Assembly: GCA_947629795.1 (NCBI GenBank)
Contig: CANRFC010000030.1
Span: forward strand, 1 to 36,963
Length of the DNA: 36,963 nt
Source: an uncultured Oscillospiraceae bacterium
GTDB lineage: Bacteria; Bacillota; Clostridia; Oscillospirales; Oscillospiraceae
Direction of reading: 5' to 3'
Part shown: piece by piece, positions 9,496 through 17,159 of the stretch
Layout of the letters: the number at the start of each line of letters is the position of its first letter
Numbering within the stretch: the stretch's first letter is position 1
Position numbers and translations under genes: made by a program
Notes under the pieces: generated by a model
Seen by the model: only the letters and a program-made list of their open reading frames with translations
The model's database searches: none
What the model was told of the DNA's origin: nothing

Positions 9496-10695
9496 TCAAT
9501 TTCCCTTCAGCCACTCCACTGCATATCGCGCAGTGGCCAGAGTACCGATCTTCAGCACCCTCTCGTTGAGGTCAAAGTGGTCGTTGTGATGGGCGGCACC
9601 AAAGCCGGCCTCCAGGTTCTTGATGCCCAGGAAGGCAAACACGCCGGGCCACTTCTCCAACCACAGCCGGAAAGATTCTCCGGCATACCAAGGCTCGCAA
9701 TGGACCATGGTCCCCTCGGGCAGGACCTCGGGCAAAGCTCGGGCGGCTACCTCGGCACAGGTGGGGTCGGTGACCGTAGGTCCGGCCAGAAAGTCGATCC
9801 AAGGGTCAAACTCCAATGTGCAGTTGTGGATAGCGGCGGTGTGCTCTGCCGTCTTTTTGAACAGATTGACCGCCTTTCTTCCCTCCTCTAAGTCAAAAAA
9901 GCGGAAGGTTCCTTGGATCTGGGCGGTCTCCGGAATGACGTTGGGAGCATCGCCGCCGTGGAACATAGTGATGCCCATGGTCACCGTCTTTCCGGCGGTG
10001 AGCTGCTGGGGGAAGGTCACCGAAAGGTTGTTTAGGAAGCTGGCCCCGCAGAACACCGGGTTGACGGCCAAATCGGGCCGGGAGCCGTGGCCGCTTTTGC
10101 CGTGGAAGGTCACCCCCACTCCTGCAGCGCCTGCCATCCGGGGGCCGGGATCCACGCTCATCTTGCCCTCCTCCAGCTCGGCGTAGACGTGGATGCCCCA
10201 GCAGCGGTCCACATGGTACTTCTCCAGCGCCGCCAGCAGCGCCACTACGCCGGAGTTGGGCTCCTCGCCCTCCTCAAAACAGAACAGGATGGTGCCGTTG
10301 AGCTGGTCCTTCACTTGGGTCAGCACCTGCATGGCCCCCAGCAGCATGGCGGTGTGGGCGTCGTGGCCGCAGGCGTGGCAGGTGTCGGGCTGCTCGGAGT
10401 GGCAGGTCCTCGCTCCCACCAGGTTGGTGTCGCACTCCGGCAGGGGCAGGGCGTCGATGTCAGCCCGCAGGGCCACTACCATGCCGGGGCGCCCGGTGTC
10501 CAGCTTTACGATGACGCTGGTGGTTGGCACCTCCTCATAGGGAAGGCCCAGCTTCTTGGCCTCTTCCAGAATGAAGGCGTGGGTCTTGTTCTCCTTCATG
10601 GCCACCTCGGCGAAGGTGTGGACCTTCCGGCGGCAGTCGATGATGTAAGACTCGTATTTATCTGCCAGTTGCCGGATCTCCTCATTCAGATTCAT
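9496..10695 (-). CDS. M20D-family amidohydrolase/aminoacylase
   Basis: Dinuclear metal hydrolase, 399 aa, of the hippurate hydrolase / N-acyl-amino-acid deacylase group (IAA-amidohydrolase-like). Metal-site motifs: ALRADIDALPLPE, then CHACGHDAHTAMLLGAM, FEEGEEPNSG, and a C-terminal AAHHNDHFDLNE. The middle part (about 185-300) is the lid and dimerisation domain. It removes acyl groups from N-acyl amino acids or splits small conjugates in the cytoplasm. The start is ATG, 10 nt after GGAGG, overlapping the stop of the small membrane protein by 4 nt (ATGA). Its place between a transporter and a C-S lyase suggests it releases a free cysteine conjugate for the lyase. Confidence 0.92.
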   Translation of the reverse strand: MNLNEEIRQLADKYESYIIDCRRKVHTFAEVAMKENKTHAFILEEAKKLGLPYEEVPTTSVIVKLDTGRPGMVVALRADIDALPLPECDTNLVGARTCHSEQPDTCHACGHDAHTAMLLGAMQVLTQVKDQLNGTILFCFEEGEEPNSGVVALLAALEKYHVDRCWGIHVYAELEEGKMSVDPGPRMAGAAGVGVTFHGKSGHGSRPDLAVNPVFCGASFLNNLSVTFPQQLTAGKTVTMGITMFHGGDAPNVIPETAQIQGTFRFFDLEEGRKAVNLFKKTAEHTAAIHNCTLEFDPWIDFLAGPTVTDPTCAEVAARALPEVLPEGTMVHCEPWYAGESFRLWLEKWPGVFAFLGIKNLEAGFGAAHHNDHFDLNERVLKIGTLATARYAVEWLKGN

Positions 10696-10919
10696 GGTGC
10701 CTTGACCTCCTTGTCAGATGTGAACTGTCCATTTTTCAAAGCAGGGTACCGCTTCTTCATCCGGCCCTCTTTTCGTTTATGCCAACTGCGCCGGCTGAAA
10801 ACGACAAACGCCACTGCCATGGTCCCTACGACCAGGGCACCGCCAGGATCGCCCGCTACAAGCAGTTGGATCGCATTGACGGCATACAGCCCGGCCAGAG
10901 CTGCCAACAGAATAAACAT
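10692..10919 (-). CDS. Small membrane protein of the YfcC operon
   Basis: The 75-aa protein has two hydrophobic stretches, about 2-22 (FILLAALAGLYAVNAIQLLV) and 27-43 (ALVVGTMAVAFVVF), then a very basic cytoplasmic tail (SRRSWHKRKEGRMKKRY). It starts 4 nt after the YfcC stop without a clear ribosome binding site and ends in an ATGA overlap with the M20 gene, so translation is coupled on both sides. I recognise no family. It could be an accessory subunit of the transporter. Confidence 0.7.
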   Translation of the reverse strand: MFILLAALAGLYAVNAIQLLVAGDPGGALVVGTMAVAFVVFSRRSWHKRKEGRMKKRYPALKNGQFTSDKEVKAP

Positions 10920-10923
10920 GTGC

Positions 10924-12303
10924 TTACAGGCCGGTCCAGCCCATATTGCTCAGGACCACCAGTACGCCCCACTCGAAGACCATCAGCATGATGAGCAGGG
11001 GCAGTACCCACTTGAGCCACTTCTGGTAAGGCACCTTGGCCACGGCCAGAGCACCCATGGTCCAACCCAGGAAGGGGCTGATCATGTTGCAGAAGCCATC
11101 GCCGATCTGGAAGGCCTGCACGGCTACCTGCGGGGTAATATTCAGGTTTTCCGCCATGGGCTGCACAATGGGGATCAGCGTCGCAGCCTTGGCGTTGATG
11201 GAGGGAATAAAGAAGTTCAGGGCGGTGACGACCAGGGAAATGCCAACGGCCGCAAAGCCGGAACTCAGGTTCTTCAGGGGCATGCTGGCGTAGTAAGCGA
11301 TGGTATCCAGAATGCATCCGTTCTTCATAACCATGGAAATAGCGCCGGCCATACCGATGATAAAGCAGATGAAGCCCATACCGCAGACGCCTTCCTGGAA
11401 GGTCGCGCCGATCTTGTTGATACTCATTCCCTTGATCAGGCCGCAGAGGATGGAAATCGGAATCATCACAGCGCACATGGCGCCCATGCCGAGCTCCATG
11501 TTCATTTCCAGGTAAATGGCAATCGGGAATTGAGCGAAGAAAAGAAGCGTGACGATCAGGTCCCTGGGATCCAGCTTCTTCTCCTCCAGAGAGCCCACGT
11601 CTCCCAGATCCGCCTGCCAGGCCAAATCGCCCATGATAGATTTCGTGGGATCCTTCTCCACTCGCTTGGCATAGATGATCAGGTAAATAGCACCGATCGC
11701 GGCACACATAAACAGGTTCAAAAGCCGGAAGTTAAAGCCAGAATAGACCGGCACATTCATCAGGCTCTGCGGAACGAAGGCATTAAGCGGGCTGGTGGAA
11801 AAGCCGATCATGGTTCCGGCAAATGCCACGCCGGCGCCCACGATGGGATCCAGCCGCAACTTCTTTGCAAACAGCACGCCGATAGGCACCACGGCGACCA
11901 ATGCGTCATTTCCCGCGAAGCCGCCCAGCAGGGCCATCAGGAAAAACATGATCGGCAGCAGCACCGTGCTACCCTTATCCTGGAGTTTATACAGGCATAC
12001 GTCGATCACATTGTCCAAAGCCTTGGTCTCCAGCGGAATGGTCACACAGCCGCCGATGGACAGCAGCACGGCCAGAAGCATGCTGGAGTTGGCAATTCCG
12101 TCATAAATGTAGAACAGCGCCTGGACTATATTTACGGGAGTGCGCTCCACCCGGACATATTCTCTTACTCCATTGGCCCCCTCCACAAATTGACCGGCGG
12201 GCAGGATGTAGGTCAGGATGGACATCAGCACCATCAGACCCAGCAGCAAGAACAGCAAGTGGGGCAGTTGAAATGCCTTTTTTTCTTTTGCTTTCGTTCC
12301 CAT
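10924..12303 (-). CDS. YfcC-family membrane transporter
   Basis: The 459-aa polytopic protein has about 11-12 hydrophobic segments. It starts with a charged tail (MGTKAKEKKAFQLPH), then a first helix and the YILPAGQF motif typical of YfcC/ArcD-type carriers. Further family marks are GGFAGNDALVAVVPIG and GFSTSPLNAFVPQSL, and the C-terminal repeat IGDGFCNMISPFLGWTMGALA. The family transports amino acids, short peptides or C4-type acids; substrates are mostly unproven. ATG with AAAAGGAGG 11 nt upstream. It heads a five-gene operon, so it probably brings in the molecule that the M20 hydrolase and MalY then break down. Confidence 0.9.
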   Translation of the reverse strand: MGTKAKEKKAFQLPHLLFLLLGLMVLMSILTYILPAGQFVEGANGVREYVRVERTPVNIVQALFYIYDGIANSSMLLAVLLSIGGCVTIPLETKALDNVIDVCLYKLQDKGSTVLLPIMFFLMALLGGFAGNDALVAVVPIGVLFAKKLRLDPIVGAGVAFAGTMIGFSTSPLNAFVPQSLMNVPVYSGFNFRLLNLFMCAAIGAIYLIIYAKRVEKDPTKSIMGDLAWQADLGDVGSLEEKKLDPRDLIVTLLFFAQFPIAIYLEMNMELGMGAMCAVMIPISILCGLIKGMSINKIGATFQEGVCGMGFICFIIGMAGAISMVMKNGCILDTIAYYASMPLKNLSSGFAAVGISLVVTALNFFIPSINAKAATLIPIVQPMAENLNITPQVAVQAFQIGDGFCNMISPFLGWTMGALAVAKVPYQKWLKWVLPLLIMLMVFEWGVLVVLSNMGWTGL

Positions 12304-12470
12304 CTTGGATTTCCTCCTTTTCTCCGATAAGACAATTGAGGTATTAATTATATAAAAGCGGGCCCGCTTTTATCCGGTGAGTATCCCTTTGGTTCCGGTC
12401 CTGAAGGGACCGGAACCCAGCAGCCCATGGGCTGCTGGAGCACGTCATTTTTGCACCTTAATCATTAAGC
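12304..12470 (-). promoter_or_regulatory. Long 5' leader of the YfcC operon with three hairpins
   Basis: About 165 nt between the predicted transcription start (near 12470) and the YfcC ATG. In the direction of transcription it holds three structures. First, a 20-bp perfect palindrome CAGCAGCCCATGGGCTGCTG (12418-12437). Second, an 11-bp hairpin GGTTCCGGTCC/GGACCGGAACC (12391-12417). Third, a 22-bp perfect palindrome with core AAAAGCGGGCCCGCTTTT (12352-12373), followed on the minus strand by ATAATTAATACC. The last resembles a terminator, so it may attenuate the operon. No T-box or known riboswitch core was recognised. Confidence 0.55.
12457..12469. promoter_or_regulatory. Candidate MarR operator
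   Basis: Perfect 13-bp palindrome CTTAATCATTAAG. It sits 7 nt downstream of the -10 box, over the predicted transcription start of the YfcC operon. AT-rich palindromes of this kind in this position are typical MarR-family sites, and a MarR gene lies just upstream. Confidence 0.5.
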
Positions 12471-12476
12471 ATCTTA

Positions 12477-12504
12477 ATAATACCATTTCAAGTCCGTTTG
12501 TCAA
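12477..12504 (-). promoter_or_regulatory. Promoter of the YfcC operon
   Basis: TTGACA (12499-12504), 16-nt spacer, TATTAT (12477-12482), on the minus strand between marR and yfcC. Confidence 0.75.
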
Positions 12505-12579
12505 CAAAAATTTTGTACATTTTAGATACTTCATCGTTTTGAACAAAATTCGTTTCCCGTTTTTTCACAAAATGACGAC

Positions 12580-12608
12580 AAAAAAGGAGTCCAAGAGTTC
12601 TCTCCTGG
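12580..12608 (-). terminator. Terminator of marR
   Basis: On the minus strand CCAGGAG, loop AGAA, CTCTTGG (12591-12608, 7 bp with one G-U), then ACTCC and six T (12580-12585). It lies 35 nt past the marR stop and separates marR from the YfcC operon promoter. Confidence 0.6.
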
Positions 12609-12642
12609 GCCCCTTCGCTCTGTTTTCCTCCTGCCGGAGGTC

Positions 12643-13122
12643 TTATTGAAACCGCTCCCGGCTGCGCTCCACGTCTCCCTTGTACGCCAGGTTGAGCACC
12701 CGCTGCACCTTGATATGGGCAGAGAGCTCCTCCTCGGTGAGCCCCGCGAGCAGCTCGAAGGTCTTGTCCTGGCAGTCCTTGCTGAATTCCTGGTGGTCCC
12801 GGAAGACCTGCATCCCGCTCTCGGTGAGGGTGAGGTTGAACTGCCGGTTGTTGTCCCGGTTGCGGCTCTGCTCCACCCAGCCCTTCTCCTTGAGCTTGCG
12901 CACGATCTGGGAGCAGGCCGAGGCGGTCTTCTTCAAAATCGTGGCCAGCTCGGTGATGGTGATCCCCGGATAGGCGGCGATCATGTCGATGACGTGGCCC
13001 TCGGCCTGGTAGAGGATATTTTTCCCGTAATGATGGGGCAGGGAGTCGTACTCCACCATCAGGTCATAGGCCTCGTCCTGGCTTTTCCAGACCTCCTGCA
13101 GCAGCTCTTCCCGGCTGGGCAT
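12643..13122 (-). CDS. MarR-family transcriptional regulator
   Basis: The 159-aa protein has a winged-helix domain: GHVIDMIAAYPGITITELATILKKTASACSQIVRKLKEKGWVEQ is the helix-turn-helix (about 45-95), followed by the RNRDNNRQFNLTLTESG wing. Flanking helices form the dimer interface. Two cysteines, one in the recognition region (SACSQ) and one in the C-terminal helix (KDCQDK), could sense oxidants or thiols; this is inference. Start choice: ATG at 13122. The open frame extends 20 codons upstream, but a perfect -10 box (TATAAT) lies in that stretch. It is the likely regulator of the YfcC operon on the same strand. Confidence 0.88.
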   Translation of the reverse strand: MPSREELLQEVWKSQDEAYDLMVEYDSLPHHYGKNILYQAEGHVIDMIAAYPGITITELATILKKTASACSQIVRKLKEKGWVEQSRNRDNNRQFNLTLTESGMQVFRDHQEFSKDCQDKTFELLAGLTEEELSAHIKVQRVLNLAYKGDVERSRERFQ

Positions 13123-13153
13123 TCTGTCCACCCTCTTCTCTCTGTTTTTTCCC

Positions 13154-13182
13154 ATTATACCGTTCCATTTCCTCCCGCGCAA
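13154..13182 (-). promoter_or_regulatory. marR promoter
   Basis: TTGCGC (13177-13182), 17 nt, perfect TATAAT (13154-13159) on the minus strand. Divergent from the plus-strand promoter that begins 9 nt away. Confidence 0.7.
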
Positions 13183-13190
13183 GTGGAATT

Positions 13191-13219
13191 TTGTGTTTAC
13201 CCCGGCGGCGGGGTATGAT
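13191..13219 (+). promoter_or_regulatory. Promoter of the DUF3298 lipoprotein gene
   Basis: TTGTGT (13191-13196), 17 nt, TATGAT (13214-13219). A second register, TTTACC-N17-TAAAAT, overlaps it 6 nt downstream. Confidence 0.6.
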
Positions 13220-13281
13220 AAAATGAAGAAAATGAACTTATCCCCCTCGGCACGGCCCGTCCCGCCGGAAAGGAGCCCCCT

Positions 13282-14100
13282 ATGCGCCGTTTTTCCCTGC
13301 CTCTCTCCGCCCTCGCCTTTTGCCTGCTGTGCGCCTGCTCCACCGTCCAGCAGCCCGCCGGTACCCCCCTTCCCTCCACCCAGCCCACCGGGACCGAGAC
13401 CCCGGCGGCGGTCTCCGCCGCCCCCGCCCAGGCCCCGGCGCCGGAGTGGGGGGAGCAGGTCTATATGACCGCCTACGCCGTGGAGGGCCGCCAGAGCCCG
13501 GTCTTTGCCCCGGAGTACCGTCTGCCCAAGATCACCAACGCCGACGGCGTCCCCGCCTACGAGGCCATCAACGCCGCCTTCGCCGCCACCCTCTCTGACC
13601 TGTCAGCCACGGCGGCCGAGCTGTCGGGCTGGGCGGTGGACGACTACAAGGCCGCCCAGATCACCGGGGACACCTTCTACACCTACGTGGACACCGAGAG
13701 CTACGTCATCGCCTTTGAGAGCGGGGAGTACGTCAGCTTCCTGCGCACCCACACCAGCTCAGCAGGCACCCCCCTGCCCACCACCTTCCCCGTGGGCAGC
13801 ACCTTTTCCCTCACCACCGGGGAGCAGCTCCGCTTTGCCGACCTGTTCACCTGCCCGGAGTCCGACGCCGCCGCGAGGGTTTTCTCCCTCCTCCTGGAGC
13901 AGAACGGCCAGGGAGCCTACATGGGCGCCCCTCTCCCGGAGGAGGAGCTCACCGAGAGCTTCCAGCCCGAGCAGTTCTACCTCACCGAGTCCGCCCTGGT
14001 CTTCTACTTCCCCCAGTCCGACGTGCCCTCGGCCATCGGCTCGCCCACCTTCGCCATCCCCTACGAGGAGCTGTCCGACATCCTCGCCCTATCCCTCTGA
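13282..14100 (+). CDS. DUF3298/DUF4163-type lipoprotein (RsiV/PdaC-like fold)
   Basis: The 272-aa exported lipoprotein has a signal MRRFSLPLSALAFCLLCACS with the lipid cysteine at C19, followed by a Thr/Pro/Ala-rich linker to about 52. The folded part has the pattern of DUF4163 then DUF3298: a strand with YRLPKITNADGVPAYEAIN, and a C-terminal block TFSLTTGEQLRFADLF ... LVFYFPQSDVPSAIGSPTFAIPYEEL. This arrangement occurs in the anti-sigma factor RsiV and the deacetylase PdaC, where it binds cell-wall ligands. No catalytic domain is present. GGAAAGGAG precedes the ATG. It lies 14 nt before the rRNA methyltransferase gene and may be co-transcribed with it. Confidence 0.82.
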   Translation: MRRFSLPLSALAFCLLCACSTVQQPAGTPLPSTQPTGTETPAAVSAAPAQAPAPEWGEQVYMTAYAVEGRQSPVFAPEYRLPKITNADGVPAYEAINAAFAATLSDLSATAAELSGWAVDDYKAAQITGDTFYTYVDTESYVIAFESGEYVSFLRTHTSSAGTPLPTTFPVGSTFSLTTGEQLRFADLFTCPESDAAARVFSLLLEQNGQGAYMGAPLPEEELTESFQPEQFYLTESALVFYFPQSDVPSAIGSPTFAIPYEELSDILALSL

Positions 14101-14114
14101 CAGGAGGTATCACC

Positions 14115-15518
14115 ATGGCCTCTTCCAACAGACACCGTCCCTCCAAAAGATCCTCTCCCCCCGGCCCGGGCGTCTTTACGATGGACATCACCGGCTACGG
14201 CGCCAACGGCGAGGGGGTGGGCCGTCTCCCCGACGGCATGGCCTGCTTCGTGGCCGGGGCTCTGGCCGGGGAGCGGTGCCGGGTGGCTCTGGACCACGTG
14301 GGCCGGTCCGCCGCCTGGGGACATGTGGAGGAAATTCTGGTCCCGGCCCAGGAGCGTGTGGAGCCGGACTGTCCATATTATGTCAACTGCGGAGGCTGCA
14401 TGACCCGGCACATGAGCTACCCCTGTGAGCTGGAGTTCAAGCGGCAGAAGGTGGAGGACTGTCTTCGCCGCATCGGAGGCGTGGACCTCCCTGTTTCTGT
14501 AATTCATGGGGCAAAAAATACGGAACGTTATCGAAATAAGGTGCAATTCCCCATCTCTGCGGGGGCCATCGGCTTCTATCGCGGGGGCACCCACGCCGTC
14601 ACCGATGTGGAGGACTGCCTGCTCCAGCCCCTGGCCTGCGCCCGGGCCCGGCAGGTCGTTCTGGATTTTATGTCAACCTATCAGGTGCCCGCCTACGAGG
14701 AAAAGACCGGCCGGGGGCTGCTGCGGCATCTGTATCTCCGCACCAACCGGGAGGGTCAGGTCCTGGTCTGTCTGCTGGTAAACGGGGATCTTCTGCCCCA
14801 TGAAGCGGAGCTTGTACAGGGTCTCCGGGAGGCCGTTCCGGGCCTCCTGGGGGTGGTTTTGGGCGTGAACAAGCGCCGGGACAACGTGATCCTGGGTGAG
14901 AGCTACCGCACCCTCTGGGGGCAGGACTATCTCATGGACACCCTGCGGGGCTTTTCCTTCCGGCTGTCGGTGCCCTCCTTCTACCAGGTCAATGCCGACC
15001 AGGCCGAGGTGCTCTATGGCCGGGCCCTGGAGCTGGCTGCTCTCACCGGGAAGGAGACCGTGCTGGACCTCTACTGCGGCATCGGCACCATCACCCTGTG
15101 CCTGGCCCGGCAGGCCCGGCGGGTCCTGGGGGCCGAGGTGGTGCCCCAGGCCATTGAGGACGCCAGGGAGAACGCCGCGCGCAACGGGGTGGAGAACGCG
15201 GAGTTCTTCTGCGGCGATGCCGCCCAGGTGGCTGAGAAGCTGGCTGCCGAGGGCCTGCGGCCCCAGGTGGTGACGGTGGACCCGCCCCGGAAGGGACTGG
15301 CCGAGAGCGTGGTGGGCTCCATCGCTCGGATGGGGCCCGAAAGGGTGGTCTATGTCTCCTGCGACCCGGCCACCCTGGCCAGGGACGTGGCCCGGTTCGC
15401 CCGGTTGGGCTACCGGGCGGTGCGGGCCGAGGCCGTGGACCTCTTCCCAAGGACCAGCCATGTGGAGAGCGTGGTTTCTCTGGTCAGAACAAGTCCATCT
15501 GATCATCATCAGGGCTAA
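14115..15518 (+). CDS. rlmD: 23S rRNA (uracil-C5)-methyltransferase, RlmD/RlmCD type
   Basis: The 467-aa SAM-dependent enzyme makes 5-methyluridine in 23S rRNA. Its N-terminal TRAM domain (about 20-80: GYGANGEGVGRLPDGMACFV) binds RNA. The iron-sulfur cysteines are C86, C92 and C95 (DCPYYVNCGGC), with a further cysteine downstream. The Rossmann methylase domain has VLDLYCGIGTITL and VTVDPPRKGL, and the catalytic cysteine lies in VVYVSCDPATLARDV. AGGAGG stands 8 nt before the ATG. In Firmicutes one such enzyme may modify two sites (RlmCD), so the exact target is not certain. Confidence 0.93.
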   Translation: MASSNRHRPSKRSSPPGPGVFTMDITGYGANGEGVGRLPDGMACFVAGALAGERCRVALDHVGRSAAWGHVEEILVPAQERVEPDCPYYVNCGGCMTRHMSYPCELEFKRQKVEDCLRRIGGVDLPVSVIHGAKNTERYRNKVQFPISAGAIGFYRGGTHAVTDVEDCLLQPLACARARQVVLDFMSTYQVPAYEEKTGRGLLRHLYLRTNREGQVLVCLLVNGDLLPHEAELVQGLREAVPGLLGVVLGVNKRRDNVILGESYRTLWGQDYLMDTLRGFSFRLSVPSFYQVNADQAEVLYGRALELAALTGKETVLDLYCGIGTITLCLARQARRVLGAEVVPQAIEDARENAARNGVENAEFFCGDAAQVAEKLAAEGLRPQVVTVDPPRKGLAESVVGSIARMGPERVVYVSCDPATLARDVARFARLGYRAVRAEAVDLFPRTSHVESVVSLVRTSPSDHHQG

Positions 15519-15705
15519 ACCGGGTCCCTCCGGACCTGATGTTGCCCACTCTCTACCGGAAGAATGGAAAAGCAGCTTGCCCACCATCGAGGAAATAGAG
15601 AGATCCTCTTGAGGGAAGCAGGGTGTATTGAACGTATTGGCGGAAAACGTTATTGTCGAATTTTATATTTTATCAGTTATAACTTATAAATTTATGATTT
15701 TGCCA
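15519..15705. other. Non-coding stretch with a possible gene remnant
   Basis: No gene of its own. One plus-strand frame, about 15588-15690, reads NREILLREAGCIERIGGKRY, which resembles the C-terminal winged-helix tail of divergent-AAA-4/RecG-like ATP-binding proteins, but it has no start and soon stops. Base composition turns AT-rich from about 15640, marking the left edge of an inserted segment. No terminator for rlmD was seen. Confidence 0.35.
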
Positions 15706-15734
15706 TTGAGTTTCACTTGTATATATGATATGCT
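15706..15734 (+). promoter_or_regulatory. Promoter of the DUF4143 ATPase gene
   Basis: TTGAGT (15706-15711), 17 nt, TATGCT (15729-15734) within AT-rich DNA; the gene starts 32 nt further on. Confidence 0.55.
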
Positions 15735-15765
15735 ATGATCAGCCGCGGAAAGGGGGCTGAAATTT

Positions 15766-16980
15766 ATGATCAAACGCGAATTATATATGAGCCGTATCCG
15801 TCCGTTTATCGGATCGGACCTTATCAAGGTCATGACCGGGATCCGCCGCTGCGGAAAATCGGTCATGCTGGAACTGATCAAGCAAGAACTCACAGGATCC
15901 GGTGTCAGTCCGGCACAGTTCATCTCCATCAACTTTGAAGATATGAGCTATTCCCATCTGCAAACCGCTCAGGCTCTGCACGACGAGATCACCAAGAGAG
16001 CCGCAGCAATGGAAGGCAAGATCTATTTGTTCTTTGATGAGATACAGGAGGTCAAAGACTGGGAAAAGTGTATCAACTCTTTCCGTGTTTCGCTGGATTG
16101 TGACATCTACATCACCGGCTCGAATGCAAAACTGTTGTCCGGTGAGCTTGCGACCTACTTGGGCGGTCGATATGTGGAGTTTGTGATCTATCCGTTTTCA
16201 TTTGGAGAGTTCATGGAGTTGTACCGTTCGATCGCGCCCAATGAGACGATCCAGCAGTGTTTTCAAAAGTACCTGCTTGTCGGAGGTATGCCCTATCTCG
16301 CAAACCTCCGCTATGCAGATGCTCCGTCCGGACAATATCTCCACGATCTGTTCAACTCTGTCCAGCTCAAGGACATCGTGAAACGGAATAAGATCCGGGA
16401 TGTCGATTTACTGGAACGGATCATTGCCTATGTGATCGCCAATGTGGGTACGACCTTCTCCGCAACTTCTCTTGCCAAGTTTCTGAAAAGCGAACAGCGC
16501 ACCGTCGCTCCGGAAACGATACTGAACTATATCAAATACTGCTGCGAGGCTTACCTGTTCTATCAGGTGAAGCGTGAAGATCTGCAGGGAAAACAGGTCC
16601 TTGCCTCCAATGAAAAGTATTATATTGCCGATCACGGCATCCGTGAAGCTGTTTTCGGCGGCAATATGCGCGACATCAATCTCATTTTGGAAAATATCGT
16701 GTATCTTGAATTGCTGCGCCGGGGCTATGAAGTAACTGTTGGCAGAATGGGCGATAAGGAAATTGATTTTGTCTGCAACAAGCGCGGCGAAAAGCTGTAT
16801 GTCCAGGTCACTTATCTGCTGGCATCGGAAGAAACGGTCAACCGTGAGTTTGGCGCATATGATAACATCCGCGACAACTTCCCGAAGTATGTTGTTTCTC
16901 TCGATGAGTTCGATATGAGCCGAAATGGTATCAAGCACCGAAATATCCGTGATTTCCTCTTGGCTGATGAATGGAACTGA
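15766..16980 (+). CDS. AAA-family ATPase with DUF4143 domain
   Basis: The 404-aa protein has P-loop GIRRCGKS (25-32), Walker B IYLFFDEIQ (D91, E92) and a sensor-like ITGSNAKLLSGELAT. The DUF4143 region (about 200-400) contains a winged-helix-like part and a restriction-endonuclease-like end (GRMGDKEIDFVCNKRGEKLYVQV, with D, E/K spaced as in PD-(D/E)XK folds). Such proteins are common, often mobile, and of unknown job; defence or DNA repair has been suggested. Codon use is clearly more AT-rich than in the flanking genes. GGAAAGGGGG lies upstream of the ATG. A Fic gene remnant follows immediately, so this looks like a horizontally acquired block. Confidence 0.9.
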   Translation: MIKRELYMSRIRPFIGSDLIKVMTGIRRCGKSVMLELIKQELTGSGVSPAQFISINFEDMSYSHLQTAQALHDEITKRAAAMEGKIYLFFDEIQEVKDWEKCINSFRVSLDCDIYITGSNAKLLSGELATYLGGRYVEFVIYPFSFGEFMELYRSIAPNETIQQCFQKYLLVGGMPYLANLRYADAPSGQYLHDLFNSVQLKDIVKRNKIRDVDLLERIIAYVIANVGTTFSATSLAKFLKSEQRTVAPETILNYIKYCCEAYLFYQVKREDLQGKQVLASNEKYYIADHGIREAVFGGNMRDINLILENIVYLELLRRGYEVTVGRMGDKEIDFVCNKRGEKLYVQVTYLLASEETVNREFGAYDNIRDNFPKYVVSLDEFDMSRNGIKHRNIRDFLLADEWN

Positions 16981-16984
16981 ATAA

Positions 16985-17095
16985 GCAGCCCAGCATCATG
17001 TCAATGGCGTGGCGCTGGGCTTCGATGTCAAGAATGATATCTTTGCCGGGAACGCGTGGTATTTTCGGAATTCGCTTGTCAGGGCAAACCGGGAT
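16985..17095 (+). pseudogene. Fic-family protein remnant
   Basis: The frame after a TAA at 16982 reads AAQHHVNGVALGFD and then VKNDIFAGNAWYFRNSLVRAN. This matches the conserved C-terminal stretch of Fic (filamentation/AMPylator) proteins of gut Firmicutes (NDIFAGNAWYFRN). The catalytic HPFxxGNG motif and everything N-terminal to it are missing. After about residue 37 the sequence turns into the arginine-rich antisense-like reading of the next gene leader. No start codon or ribosome binding site fits. It is a leftover at the right edge of the inserted DUF4143 segment. Confidence 0.65.
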
Positions 17096-17159
17096 CTGCC
17101 GGACAAACGGAAGCGCCGGCGGATAAGGGCGGGGAGGACTCCCCGAAGGAGGAACAGAT

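Noticed and set aside
10087-12330. Long plus-strand frame (747 codons) opposite the M20 and YfcC genes
   Set aside because: Antisense shadow of two clearly recognisable genes; composition is His/Gln/Gly-rich and shows no domain.
12304-12470. T-box riboswitch in the YfcC leader
   Set aside because: No AGGGTGGNACCGCG antiterminator core and no specifier loop could be found; only plain hairpins.
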